From: JAEINY01 sp942490535
GTDB taxonomy: Bacteria > Bacteroidota > Bacteroidia > Bacteroidales > Marinilabiliaceae
DNA: 64,000 bases
Assembly: GCA_942490535.1 (NCBI GenBank)
Contig: CALNXQ010000002.1
Coordinates: 868,001 to 932,000, forward strand
Direction of reading: 5' to 3'
This document shows, piece after piece, positions 43,628 through 52,468 of this stretch. The translations under genes were made by a program, and so were the position numbers. Position 1 is the first letter of the stretch, and every line of letters starts with the position of its first letter. The notes under the pieces were generated by a model that saw only the letters and a program-made list of their open reading frames with translations, did not search any database and was not told the DNA's origin.

Positions 43628-44951
43628 AAACCTGTTCAGACAATTATTTTTCAGGGTGATGCTCCTGTTGACAAATTGTTTTGCCATCGCTTTTATGGCA
43701 TTGAACACTGGATTTTACATGGTATGGATTAATTTGAGCTTAATCTTGCTGTATCAGGTTTGGGAATTGATCCGTTACATCAACGGTACCAATCGAAAAA
43801 TGGCCGCCATTATTGACAACCTGAAAAACAATGAGACCAGCATCACCTTGCCATCGGTTGGCGCGAATGAGGCATTGAGCGATTTATATACCAGCCTGAA
43901 AGGATTGGTTGATTCCATGGCAGAGACCAAAACAAGACTGGAAGCCAACAATCAATTTTATAAACACCTCATCGCCCATGCCACCTCCGGCTTACTGGCC
44001 ATTGATGAGCAAGGGCACATTTCAGCCGCCAATGCCGCCGCTTGCCAACTGCTAGGCATTAGTCACCTCCATAACATCAAACAAATTGAACACAAGGATC
44101 ATGAACTGGCTACGTTATTAAAACATCCCCATTTGAATCAATCCATCACCCACCAATACTGGAATGGAAAAGAATACCGGACGCTGGACTTAACGGCGGG
44201 TGAACTGGTGGTGCAAAATAAATTATTACGCTTGATTTCCTTACAGGACATTACCGATCAGTTGGAACAACAGGAAATTCAATCCTGGCAGAAACTCATT
44301 AGTGTTCTGACGCATGAAATCATGAACTCCATTGCACCCATTACGTCTTTAACCAGTGCCATTCGGCAACGCATGGAGCAAAAAACGACCTCTACCATTT
44401 CGGAGCAGGATATCCAAAAAACAACAGCTGGACTACTGATGATTGAGGAACGCAATGCAGCCCTTACGAACTTCATTACCGCTTACCGCCAATTAGCGCA
44501 AGTACCCAAACCGCAACTTAAAACCATCTTTTTACCGGACTTCCTATCGGCCATCTGTGATTTAATGAAAGAAGAGCTGGCGGCAAATCACATCCAGCTC
44601 CTCAGCCACATCGCACCCATTCACGTAGATACAGATCCCGGTCTCTTAGGGCAAGTGATCATTAATCTGCTGAAGAACGCACAAGAAGCCATGGCTGAAC
44701 AAGCCCATGGAAAAATAGAACTAAATGTTAGCACCAAGGACAAGGAAGGGTATCGAATCACCATCACCGACTCAGGCCCCGGCATTGCCCCAGCTATCGC
44801 CGATAAAATATTTGTACCCTTTTATACGACCAAAGAAAATGGCTCCGGCATAGGGCTCAGCCTGTCCAAGCAGATTATTATCAGCCTGGGTGGCACCATT
44901 CGGGCACAATCACACATCCCTGATTCTACCGCGTTTATCCTCGATTTTTAA
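43617..44951 (+). CDS. Membrane sensor histidine kinase, partner of the NtrC-type regulator
   Basis: 444 residues. Two membrane helices near the N-terminus (about 13-30 and 33-48) leave almost no periplasmic part, so sensing is likely in the membrane or the cytoplasm. A PAS-like domain (about 112-225, GLLAIDEQGHISAANAAACQ) precedes the His box (SVLTHEIMNSIAPITSL) and the ATPase domain with N box (LLKNAQEAM), DSGPGI and GSGIGLSL. This NtrB-like arrangement and the overlap with the regulator gene make them a pair controlling the divergent transporter. Confidence 0.93.
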   Translation: MISKNLFRQLFFRVMLLLTNCFAIAFMALNTGFYMVWINLSLILLYQVWELIRYINGTNRKMAAIIDNLKNNETSITLPSVGANEALSDLYTSLKGLVDSMAETKTRLEANNQFYKHLIAHATSGLLAIDEQGHISAANAAACQLLGISHLHNIKQIEHKDHELATLLKHPHLNQSITHQYWNGKEYRTLDLTAGELVVQNKLLRLISLQDITDQLEQQEIQSWQKLISVLTHEIMNSIAPITSLTSAIRQRMEQKTTSTISEQDIQKTTAGLLMIEERNAALTNFITAYRQLAQVPKPQLKTIFLPDFLSAICDLMKEELAANHIQLLSHIAPIHVDTDPGLLGQVIINLLKNAQEAMAEQAHGKIELNVSTKDKEGYRITITDSGPGIAPAIADKIFVPFYTTKENGSGIGLSLSKQIIISLGGTIRAQSHIPDSTAFILDF

Positions 44952-45013
44952 GCATTCATAAAAACCCGACTTTTTTAAGTACCTATTCGAAAAGGTATCC
45001 CTTCTGCATTACC

Positions 45014-45021
45014 TATCTTTG
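45014..45021 (+). promoter_or_regulatory. Promoter -7 element for the ArsC-like gene
   Basis: TATCTTTG fits TAnnTTTG, 41 bp before the ATG at 45063. A matching -33 box is not clear. Confidence 0.45.
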
Positions 45022-45062
45022 CTACCGCAAAACGAACCAATTCATCAGGATCAAGAGCGATA

Positions 45063-45428
45063 ATGGAAAAAGTATTGTATTTAAAATCGTGTAGTACCTG
45101 CAAACGTATCCTGAAGGAGGTAACCAGCTTCAAGGAATTTGAAACGGTGGATATTAAAGAAAATCCCCTATTGCCGTATGAATTGGATGCCATTGCCAAG
45201 CGCGCCGGGAGTTACAAAGCAATATTTAATAAGCAGGCTCGTAAATACCGGGAATTGAAATTAAATCTGCAAGAATTAAGTGAAAGTGATTTTCGCAAGC
45301 TGATGCTGGAAGATTACACCTTTGTGAAACGCCCGCTATTCATTATGGGCAACCACGTTTTTGCCGGAAACAGTAAAAACAACGTCACGCGGCTGATTAA
45401 TTTCATAACTATAGAACGTGGAAATTAG
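45063..45428 (+). CDS. ArsC/Spx-family thioredoxin-fold protein
   Basis: 121 residues. The N-terminal strand and active-site loop are VLYLKSCSTCKRIL, with a C-x-x-C pair (Cys10, Cys13) at the position used by Spx and YffB proteins. Further on, FVKRPLFIMGNHVFAG is the conserved RP-containing strand of the ArsC family. Members reduce arsenate or act as RNA-polymerase-binding regulators. The single Cys-Pro ArsC signature is not matched, so a true arsenate reductase is not certain. It stands alone with its own promoter-like box and a terminator. Confidence 0.87.
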   Translation: MEKVLYLKSCSTCKRILKEVTSFKEFETVDIKENPLLPYELDAIAKRAGSYKAIFNKQARKYRELKLNLQELSESDFRKLMLEDYTFVKRPLFIMGNHVFAGNSKNNVTRLINFITIERGN

Positions 45429-45479
45429 ACAATCAAGATATCCGTTAATACCTAACCCCATCTTATCTTAACCCCAATT

Positions 45480-45512
45480 AAAAAGGCTCCCTTCACAGGA
45501 AGCCTTTTTTTG
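45480..45512 (+). terminator. Terminator after the ArsC-like gene
   Basis: AAGGCT-type arms (45483-45487 with 45501-45506) form a stem flanked by A and T runs, so it may serve both the plus-strand ArsC-like gene and the convergent peptidase gene. Confidence 0.8.
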
Positions 45513-45543
45513 TTTGATTGATATCTGTTTATGACAAAAATTA

Positions 45544-46818
45544 TTATTTCATCCAATCTTTTAACTGGTCACTCACCTGTTGCTTTAATTCATCCGGTAA
45601 AGTATTGATGCGTGTCCGGTGTGAACCACCTGGCTGAACAGCTTTGATGGTGTTGGTCAACCCAGCGGTTTCCAAAGAAGTACATCCCCAAGGGTCATTC
45701 TCGCCTACAATAGCAACAATTTTTGGATTGTTCTTTTTTAACTGGTCCATCACCCAATGCATGGTTTCCGGAATAAATCTTAAGGTATCACCGCCGGGCG
45801 CAAACAGACTGCTGCTGATGGTATCCTGGCTGAAACCCTGTAACATGGATTTGAACGCTCCCGGCACATAAGCATAATATCCCAACTCTTTATAGGCCTG
45901 ATAAAAGAACGGCTTGATGCGCTCCCACTCCTGATCAGACACGTATCCGATATCACTGCCACGTTGCAGATGCGCAAACAGCTCCTCTACTGTCGCCTCC
46001 TGGCCCGGGATATTATCCACAGAACTCCCCCACTGCCAAAAGGAAAATGGATATTCCAGCACCACCAGGTCAAAAGCCTTCGCTTCACCCATGCGGAATG
46101 TATAATTACGTTTGGCAGCATATTCGCGGAACAGCGGCATGAGCTCATCTCGTTTATCAAAGACCATCTTCTGAAATTGATGGATTTTTTGACGCTCTTC
46201 AGCAGTACCCACCTTGTGGAAAAAATCAAATAAACGTTGATCTTCCCGGGCCAGATTGATCGGAGCCACATACGGCACACTTACATCCACATCATTGGGA
46301 AAGAAAGCCCGGTGAAAGATGGTGGTTTGGCCTCCCTTACTAATGCCGGTCGTTGCCCACTTACCATGATAGAGTTGTTTGAAAAACTGAATAATCCGGT
46401 GGTGATCTTTGGCCGCTTGTTCCACAGTCAGGTATTGCCAATCCATGTTTTCAGGCACGGACTTATCAAAGTAACGATGTTCCACAATGATTTGATTGGC
46501 GTCGAGTAAACGAGCCAACTCCGTGGTGTAATTACGCGGTGCTGCATAACCTTCGGTTACCATTACAACCGGCGCATTCAAGTCATGATGCGACACCCAC
46601 ACCCGCTGATGGAAATACCCTTTCTCCGGGTGATTGTGATCGATGGGTTGCTTGAACCACACCAACCAGGCTTTTTCGTACAAAGTGGTATCTGCCGCAA
46701 TGGTGTCCACCACCAGTTCAGGATCACTGGTAAAAAGAGCTTCAACGGATTGCGGTTTTTGCTGACAGGCCATCAGGACCATCATGAATCCGACAGCCAG
46801 AAATAATTGCTTAAGCAT
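45544..46818 (-). CDS. S37-family (PS-10) tripeptidyl aminopeptidase, lipoprotein
   Basis: 424 residues. Lipobox MVLMAC18. The body matches the S37 peptidases of Streptomyces type: WFKQPIDHNHPEKGYFHQRV in the N-terminal strand, the nucleophile in TGISKGGQTT, the acid in VGENDPWG and the His in PGGSHRTRI. S37 enzymes release tripeptides, with a preference for proline-containing ones. Here it would act outside the inner membrane. It lies just downstream of the hydroxyproline dehydratase gene on the same strand, but behind a terminator, so it may be a separate unit with a related role. Confidence 0.9.
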   Translation of the reverse strand: MLKQLFLAVGFMMVLMACQQKPQSVEALFTSDPELVVDTIAADTTLYEKAWLVWFKQPIDHNHPEKGYFHQRVWVSHHDLNAPVVMVTEGYAAPRNYTTELARLLDANQIIVEHRYFDKSVPENMDWQYLTVEQAAKDHHRIIQFFKQLYHGKWATTGISKGGQTTIFHRAFFPNDVDVSVPYVAPINLAREDQRLFDFFHKVGTAEERQKIHQFQKMVFDKRDELMPLFREYAAKRNYTFRMGEAKAFDLVVLEYPFSFWQWGSSVDNIPGQEATVEELFAHLQRGSDIGYVSDQEWERIKPFFYQAYKELGYYAYVPGAFKSMLQGFSQDTISSSLFAPGGDTLRFIPETMHWVMDQLKKNNPKIVAIVGENDPWGCTSLETAGLTNTIKAVQPGGSHRTRINTLPDELKQQVSDQLKDWMK

Positions 46819-46844
46819 AAGAATGTAATGTTTGTTAATTTTGT

Positions 46845-46880
46845 AAAAAGGAGAGCCGATCCGTTGACCGCACTCTCCTT
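46845..46880 (-). terminator. Terminator after hypD
   Basis: AAGGAGAG and CTCTCCTT pair over 8 bp, followed on the minus strand by a U run. Confidence 0.8.
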
Positions 46881-46904
46881 CACAGCATTATAGTTGTAGT
46901 ATCA

Positions 46905-49268
46905 TTAAAAGCTATCGTGTTCCGTGCGATGAATGATCTCTTCCTGCAATTCAGGGGTCAGATCATTGAAATAATCACTGTAACCGGCTACGCGCACAAT
47001 CAGATCCCGGTATTTCTCAGGTGCTTTTTGAGCATCGCGCAAGGTATCCGCATTCACCACGTTAAACTGAATGTGGTGGCCATCCATGCGGAAGTAACTC
47101 CGGATAAGCTGTGTCAGGTGATTGATACCTTCCTGTCCTTCAAAAAACTGAGGGGCAAATTTCATATTCAGCAAAGTACCGCCGGTGCGGATATGATCCA
47201 GTTTCGCCATGGTGTTGATGACGGCAGTAGGCCCTTTACGGTCGGTTCCCTGCACGGGGGAGATCCCTTCTGACAAGGTATCCCCTGCTTTACGTCCATC
47301 GGCTGAAGCCATCATCATTTGTCCGAAATAAACATGACTGGTGGTAGGCAACAGGTTAATGCGAAACTGACCACCGCGTGCTGTGGGGCGTTCATTCACC
47401 GCATTATAAAACAACTCGAAAACAGTGCGGGCCTGATCATCGGCATAATCATTGTCGTTACCAAATTTAGGCGTGTTGTAAATCAACTCATAGCGAAACG
47501 CTTCATGCCCTTCATAATTCTCATCCATGGCTTTCACAAAGCGCTCCAATGAAATGGTCTGATGATCAAACGCATGGTATTTCAGGGCCGTCAGACAGTC
47601 GGTAATGGTTCCCACGCCCACACCTTGCACATAGGAGGTATTGTAACGGGCCCCCCCGGCATTGTAATCCTGACCATTGGTAATACAATCATCAATAATG
47701 ACCGACAAAAATGGCACCGGCAGGTGACGCATGATGATGCTTTCAATCTTATTATTGCCTTCCAGCTTTATATTGACGAAATGGTTGATTTGCTTTTCAA
47801 AGGCATTTACTAACGCCTCAAAGGATTCGAATGAATCGGGCGTACCAGTAGGTAAGCCAATCATCTTTCCGGTTCGCGGATCGGTTCCATTGTGCAGGGT
47901 AATCTCCAACACTTTCGGCAGACTGAAATAGCCGGTCAACCAATAGGCCTCTTTACCAAATGCACCAGTCTCCACACAACCACTGGCCCCTCCCTGACGG
48001 GCATCTTCCACCGACTTACCCTGTTGCAGCATCTCCTGGATGATGGCATCTGTATTGAAAATGGAAGGCTGACCAAAACCCGTTTTAGTGATGTTCAATA
48101 CCCGGTGGATGTAGCGATCGGGATTCTTTTTACTCACCTGGGCCATGGAGCTGGGCTGTAACAAGCGCATCTCCTCAATCACATCCAGGATGAGATAGGT
48201 CAATTCATTCACGGCATCACTGCCATCTTTTTTCACCCCTCCTACATTGATCAGGGCAAAGTCGGTATAAGTATTACTCTCTTTGGCAGTAACGCCCATT
48301 TTAGGAGGAGCCGGCTGATTATTGAATTTCACCCAAAAGGACATTAGGATCTCTTTGGCGCGCACTTTGGTCAGGCGACCTTCGGCCACATCATTCTCGA
48401 AGAAGGGCATCAGATGCTGATCCAGGCGACCTGGATTAAATGAATCCCAGGGGTTCACCTCCGTAATCACCCCTAAATGGACAAACCAATAGTACTGCAA
48501 AGCCTCGTGAAAGGTGCGCGGGGCATGCGCGGGCACATGACGACAAATCATAGCCATCTCCAGCAGTTCAGCTTGCCGGTCAGCTTCTTTTTCGTCGTTG
48601 GCCTGACGTTCCAACTCATCGGCATAGCGTCCGGCATACCCCATGATGGCATCGCAGGCAATATCCATGGCTTTGAGTTGTTCCAGCTTGTCATAGGCCC
48701 GGTTATCGGTCATGAAATCCAGGGCATCGATGGATTGTTGAATCTCCACTTTAAAATCCAACATCCCTTTGCGGTAGATTTTATCATCCAACACCGTATG
48801 TCCCGGCGCCCGTTGTTCCTGAAACTCGGTAAATACACCAGCTTCATAGGCATCTTTCCACTCCTGCGACATCAGTTCCATGATCCGATCGCGGTTACTG
48901 TGGCCTTTCCAGTAGGGAATGATGGTCTCTTCATAAATTTTCTTCATCTCCTCATCCACCTTGAAGGAGACTTTGGGGCGCTGGTCCAGAATGTCCAGAT
49001 CCTCCACCGAATGAAGTGACACTTCCGGATAGGTAGGCGTTGCTTTTGGTGAGGGGCCACGCTCGCCCACAATCAGTTCACCAGCATTGATGCACAACGA
49101 TTTATTGAGCATGATGTATTGAAAAGCCTTGGCACGTTTAACCGGAATGGAGATTTCGCGGGCCTCGGGGCTTTGGTAAAATTCGGTCAACAACAAGGCG
49201 CGTTCAACCGATAAACGATTCACTGCTTCCAGTGTTTGTTTTCTGAGTTTTTCTATTCTATGGTTCAT
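46905..49268 (-). CDS. hypD: trans-4-Hydroxy-L-proline dehydratase (glycyl radical enzyme)
   Basis: 787 residues, the length of known HypD. The active-site Cys431 lies in GGASGCVETGAFGKEAY with Glu433. The glycyl radical is Gly762 in RVAGYSDYF. Residues that I recall as catalytic or substrate-binding in Clostridioides difficile HypD (His160, Ser334, Asp339, Cys434, Glu436, Tyr450, Thr645, Gly765) all have identical counterparts here at a constant offset of three (157, 331, 336, 431, 433, 447, 642, 762). It removes water from hydroxyproline to give pyrroline-5-carboxylate, in the cytoplasm and without oxygen. The activating enzyme gene is directly upstream (57 bp). Pyruvate formate-lyase, glycerol dehydratase and choline lyase are excluded by the combination of residues. 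Confidence 0.9.
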   Translation of the reverse strand: MNHRIEKLRKQTLEAVNRLSVERALLLTEFYQSPEAREISIPVKRAKAFQYIMLNKSLCINAGELIVGERGPSPKATPTYPEVSLHSVEDLDILDQRPKVSFKVDEEMKKIYEETIIPYWKGHSNRDRIMELMSQEWKDAYEAGVFTEFQEQRAPGHTVLDDKIYRKGMLDFKVEIQQSIDALDFMTDNRAYDKLEQLKAMDIACDAIMGYAGRYADELERQANDEKEADRQAELLEMAMICRHVPAHAPRTFHEALQYYWFVHLGVITEVNPWDSFNPGRLDQHLMPFFENDVAEGRLTKVRAKEILMSFWVKFNNQPAPPKMGVTAKESNTYTDFALINVGGVKKDGSDAVNELTYLILDVIEEMRLLQPSSMAQVSKKNPDRYIHRVLNITKTGFGQPSIFNTDAIIQEMLQQGKSVEDARQGGASGCVETGAFGKEAYWLTGYFSLPKVLEITLHNGTDPRTGKMIGLPTGTPDSFESFEALVNAFEKQINHFVNIKLEGNNKIESIIMRHLPVPFLSVIIDDCITNGQDYNAGGARYNTSYVQGVGVGTITDCLTALKYHAFDHQTISLERFVKAMDENYEGHEAFRYELIYNTPKFGNDNDYADDQARTVFELFYNAVNERPTARGGQFRINLLPTTSHVYFGQMMMASADGRKAGDTLSEGISPVQGTDRKGPTAVINTMAKLDHIRTGGTLLNMKFAPQFFEGQEGINHLTQLIRSYFRMDGHHIQFNVVNADTLRDAQKAPEKYRDLIVRVAGYSDYFNDLTPELQEEIIHRTEHDSF

Positions 49269-49324
49269 TTTGTTTCTGGCTTTAATCGTAATTACTAGCT
49301 AACTGTTTGCATACGGTTCAACTT

Positions 49325-50122
49325 TTACCCGCCAATCTTCACGCTCAATCCCAATTTCGTGAATCGATCCTGAATAGGCAACACCTCTTCTTTGGATAAT
49401 GCGGCGGTACCATTCATCTTATAAGGTAACTGAAAGCGTTCATACTTACCCCGTGCAATGGCATGATAGGGCAACAAGTGCAGCTCTGGCAGCTGATGGC
49501 CATAGCTTTTTAGCAATTCCTCCAGGGCCGATAAATGCGGCTCATCATCATTGATACCCGGTACCACCGGAAAGCGGATGATGACGTCTTTCTTTTTATC
49601 CAGCAAATAAGCGAGATTATCCAAAACCAAACGGTTGGACACACCCGTATGCGCCTGATGCTTTTGATCATTCAAATGTTTGATGTCATACAAAAAAAGA
49701 TCTGTCTCGTCAACAATGCGTTCGAATTGTTCGCGGGAAGCGACACCGGATGTATCTACAGCCACGTGTAGACCAGCCGCTTTGCACGCATGAATGGCCG
49801 CCTGTAAAAAATCTGTTTGCAGGAGTGGTTCACCACCCGAAAAGGTCACACCACCACCCGACTCCTCATAGTACATGGTATCTTTCAGCACCTCCTTCAT
49901 CACCTCTTTCACACCCATCTCCTGCCCAATGGTTTCAGTCGTTTCAATGGATTTCCCATCCAATACCACATGACGCGGTACCTGAAGTATGTCTATCGAA
50001 AAGCTTTCCGGGTTATGGCACCACCAACAGCGTAAGGGGCACCCCTTTAAGAAAACCGTGGTACGAATACCCGGTCCGTCATGCACGGCATAACGCTTTA
50101 TATCAAATACAATGCCTGTCAT
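49325..50122 (-). CDS. hypE: Glycyl-radical enzyme activating enzyme (HypE)
   Basis: 265 residues from the ATG at 50122. The longer frame would use TTG at 50209 and add 29 residues with no match to the family. Radical-SAM signature GCPLRCWWC (C-x3-C-x2-C). The SAM-binding GGEP is in GVTFSGGEPLLQ. The ferredoxin-like insert with extra [4Fe-4S] cysteines that many glycyl-radical activases carry after the first cluster is missing, so this is the short form, as in PFL activase. It abstracts hydrogen from the HypD glycine. It precedes hypD in the same transcript. Confidence 0.92.
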   Translation of the reverse strand: MTGIVFDIKRYAVHDGPGIRTTVFLKGCPLRCWWCHNPESFSIDILQVPRHVVLDGKSIETTETIGQEMGVKEVMKEVLKDTMYYEESGGGVTFSGGEPLLQTDFLQAAIHACKAAGLHVAVDTSGVASREQFERIVDETDLFLYDIKHLNDQKHQAHTGVSNRLVLDNLAYLLDKKKDVIIRFPVVPGINDDEPHLSALEELLKSYGHQLPELHLLPYHAIARGKYERFQLPYKMNGTAALSKEEVLPIQDRFTKLGLSVKIGG

Positions 50123-50230
50123 AAACAGGATTTTAGAATTAAAATTGTGTTTGGAGCCGCTTCTTTCTATATCACTCCATTTGTCCGGATAGTCAATAGC
50201 TATCTGCAACTATTAAGGGGCAACAATACC

Positions 50231-50422
50231 ATGAATGCATTCATGAAAACAATGGTAAGCCTCCATAAAATAATGAGTGAAAGAAAAATCAGCTTTAAAA
50301 AAAGAAACGCAGATGGGGTTGAATCAATTGATCCAACATTCGTAGAGTCCTTTGCCGGACTTATTGAGGGTATTGAAATGAGAATTGTTTCTCGACATCA
50401 GTATCGTTTTATCGGACGCTAA
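50231..50422 (+). CDS. Possible small hypothetical protein
   Basis: 63 residues from ATG 50231 (MNAFMKTMVSLHKIMSERK, ending in SRHQYRFIGR). A weak purine stretch (AAGGGG) lies 8 bp before it. The frame remains open up to 50081 but that part overlaps hypE. The sequence is compatible with a small helical protein, but no family is recognised. It could be fortuitous. Confidence 0.3.
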   Translation: MNAFMKTMVSLHKIMSERKISFKKRNADGVESIDPTFVESFAGLIEGIEMRIVSRHQYRFIGR

Positions 50423-50650
50423 GATAAAAGTTTTTCCGAGCTAATAACTATGAGACAAGTCATTAATTCGATCTAACACTCCATTTTTTTGCATCTGCCT
50501 TTTTAGCTCGCCCTGCCAAGCGCCAGGATGTACGCAACAATTTGGGGGATTTAACACCTCTCCCCGGGCCCCTCCGTTAAAGCAAGCCTACCTCCACATA
50601 AAAAGACAGAAGAACAAATAATCCGTCCTTTAATCTGGGAAACCTACATT

Positions 50651-50670
50651 CCTTCTCCTTGAGGAGAAGG
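50651..50670. repeat. Short palindromic REP-like element
   Basis: CCTTCTCC and GGAGAAGG pair over 8 bp around TTGA, followed by CCAGCCGGAGG. Palindromes of this type are dispersed in Bacteroidota genomes, from memory. It lies just before the 21-bp array. Confidence 0.45.
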
Positions 50671-50707
50671 CCAGCCGGAGGCCTTTAACGCCTGGATGCA
50701 CCTCATC

Positions 50708-50938
50708 AACACCTTTTTAACCCACAAAAACACCGTTAGCCACCTCACGGACGGTGTTCGTTACCTCGCCGACGCCGTCCGCGACCTCATCGACGTTGTG
50801 CTCCTCCTCAAAAACACCGTTCGCGACCTCAACGACGGCGTGCTCAACCTCATCAACAGTGTGCTCCTCCTCAACAACGGCGTTCCTCACCACAACGACG
50901 CCCTTCTCCGGCACAACGACGCCGTCGATGAGGAGATG
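50708..50938 (-). repeat. 21-bp tandem array, eleven degenerate units
   Basis: Eleven contiguous 21-bp units. On the minus strand the best unit is close to GCCGTCGTTGAGGTCGCGAAC, almost the same as the unit of the array at 912-1100 but in the opposite orientation. The minus-strand frame from ATG 51001 to 50717 gives about ten heptads of type xVxEVxN/H, after a 24-residue leader. This array has a possible start codon, so a small coiled-coil protein cannot be excluded, but no ribosome site is seen and several frames are stop-free. It separates hypE from the cytochrome gene. Confidence 0.82.
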
Positions 50939-51057
50939 AATAGAATCCTGAAAGGAGTCGTCACCAGGGGTCGTCATTACACGATTTAAAAACGAAAACA
51001 TAAGGTTATAAAAGCTGAGAATATTATTTTTACGGCCAATAATTATAAAACGTAAAG

Positions 51058-52443
51058 ATGTCGATACGAAGAGGGGTGCAACTGCTTTTAATGTTATTGG
51101 TCCTGCTACTATTGGGAATCCTGTTTCGAAAGGCAGATCAATATACCTCTACAGATAGTTATTGCAACAGCTGTCATGTGCATCCCCATGCCCATCAGTC
51201 CTGGCTGGAATCGGTTCATCACAACGATTCGGCAGCGGTGTTGGTCAGTTGCGTACAATGTCATTTACCACCCAAAGGACATGGCTTTTATAAGGAAAAA
51301 GTACGCAGTGGGGTGCGCGACATTTACAGCCATTGGTTTAAAGACAGTACCGAGCTGGATTGGCAATTAAAATCGTTGCCGGAAAACGCCCGTCACCACA
51401 CGTTCGAAACTTCATGCATCGCATGCCATCCCAAACTCTTCCCCGCCAGTTTATCTGCCAACGGCGAGCAAGCGCACCTGCATTATCTCCAAAACACGGG
51501 AGAGCTGCATTGCATCAATTGTCACATTGATGTGGGCCATGGCCCCAAATTACCGCATGGGCATAACCTGGCCTTTCTGGAAAAAACAATACCTTTAAAA
51601 GATACCATCTATGGCTCTGCAGCGGCACGCTCAGGGTTCAACGACTATACCGAAACCATCCCCGGATCGGCCATCGCCTTTGAGATGGTAGCCGTAAATG
51701 GTGGTACCTTTGTAATGGGTGAAATGGATACGGTGCAGGTATCTCTCTCCTCTTTTTACATGGGAAAAGTGGAAGTGACCTGGGATGAATACCTCCTGTT
51801 TTTGCACCGCGCTGAATCGGAAGGGCGCCATCAGGGGGACCACCAGACCGATGCCATATCCGGGGCTACACCCCCCTGGGGAAATCCGGATCAGGGCTGG
51901 GGAATGGGCCAACGCCCCGCCATCACCATGACCCACCATGCCGCGCAAGTGTATTGTCAATGGCTGTCGAAGGTAACCGGCAAAAACTACCGGCTGCCCA
52001 GTGAAGCCGAATGGGAATATGCCGCCCGTGAAGGGGCGCATTCAGCATCAGCCTTTTCGATGGAGGGGATGGATGATGCAGTGATATATAAAAACAATGC
52101 CCATGGTAAAACAGGACTTCCGCAACAGGTTCAAGCCAATGGATTAGGTCTGAAAAACATGTTGGGCAATGTGAAAGAATTTTGCCAGGATACGTATGAT
52201 CCCACCGGTTATTACAACGATCCTGGCCCGCTGACCAATCCGCTCTTTCAAGCCGCCAAGCAGGAATACGTTGTTCGCGGCGGTTCCTTCAAATCGACTA
52301 AATCACAAATTTCGCCCTTTCAACGTGATCATACTTTCCATGACGATTGGCTGAAAACGGATCCGCAAATTCCCAAAAGCATATGGTGGTATTCCGATTG
52401 CAACGATGTTGGCTTTCGCGTGGTGTGTGAAATTCAGAAGTAA
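51058..52443 (+). CDS. Membrane-anchored tetraheme cytochrome c fused to SUMF1 domain
   Basis: 461 residues. A membrane anchor (about 7-23) precedes four C-x-x-C-H heme sites at 36-40, 65-69, 120-124 and 152-156 in a NapC/NirT/NrfH-like domain. From about 205 to the end is a formylglycine-generating-enzyme (SUMF1) fold: FEMVAVNGGTFVMGEM, LPSEAEWEYAAREG, GNVKEFCQD, VVRGGSF, GFRVV. The two copper-binding cysteines of true FGE, expected after RGGS, are absent (SFKSTKSQIS), so sulfatase maturation is unlikely. The heme part would pass electrons from quinol into the periplasm. It is 25 bp upstream of a Tat-exported oxidoreductase, a likely partner. Confidence 0.87.
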   Translation: MSIRRGVQLLLMLLVLLLLGILFRKADQYTSTDSYCNSCHVHPHAHQSWLESVHHNDSAAVLVSCVQCHLPPKGHGFYKEKVRSGVRDIYSHWFKDSTELDWQLKSLPENARHHTFETSCIACHPKLFPASLSANGEQAHLHYLQNTGELHCINCHIDVGHGPKLPHGHNLAFLEKTIPLKDTIYGSAAARSGFNDYTETIPGSAIAFEMVAVNGGTFVMGEMDTVQVSLSSFYMGKVEVTWDEYLLFLHRAESEGRHQGDHQTDAISGATPPWGNPDQGWGMGQRPAITMTHHAAQVYCQWLSKVTGKNYRLPSEAEWEYAAREGAHSASAFSMEGMDDAVIYKNNAHGKTGLPQQVQANGLGLKNMLGNVKEFCQDTYDPTGYYNDPGPLTNPLFQAAKQEYVVRGGSFKSTKSQISPFQRDHTFHDDWLKTDPQIPKSIWWYSDCNDVGFRVVCEIQK

Positions 52444-52468
52444 ACATTAACACTTAAGTATTGATAGA

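Noticed and set aside
45063..45428. Certain arsenate reductase in an ars operon
   Set aside because: The C-x-x-C site is Spx/YffB-like and no other ars gene is adjacent.
46905..49268. Pyruvate formate-lyase, glycerol dehydratase or choline trimethylamine-lyase
   Set aside because: PFL has two adjacent Cys; the other two differ in the residues after GCVE. The full set of HypD residues is present instead.
49750..50124. 124-residue and other frames antisense to hypE and hypD
   Set aside because: Shadows of the real genes, without start signals or sequence character.
51058..52443. Sulfatase-maturing formylglycine-generating enzyme
   Set aside because: The copper-binding Cys pair near the C-terminal RGGS motif is missing, and no sulfatase gene is nearby.
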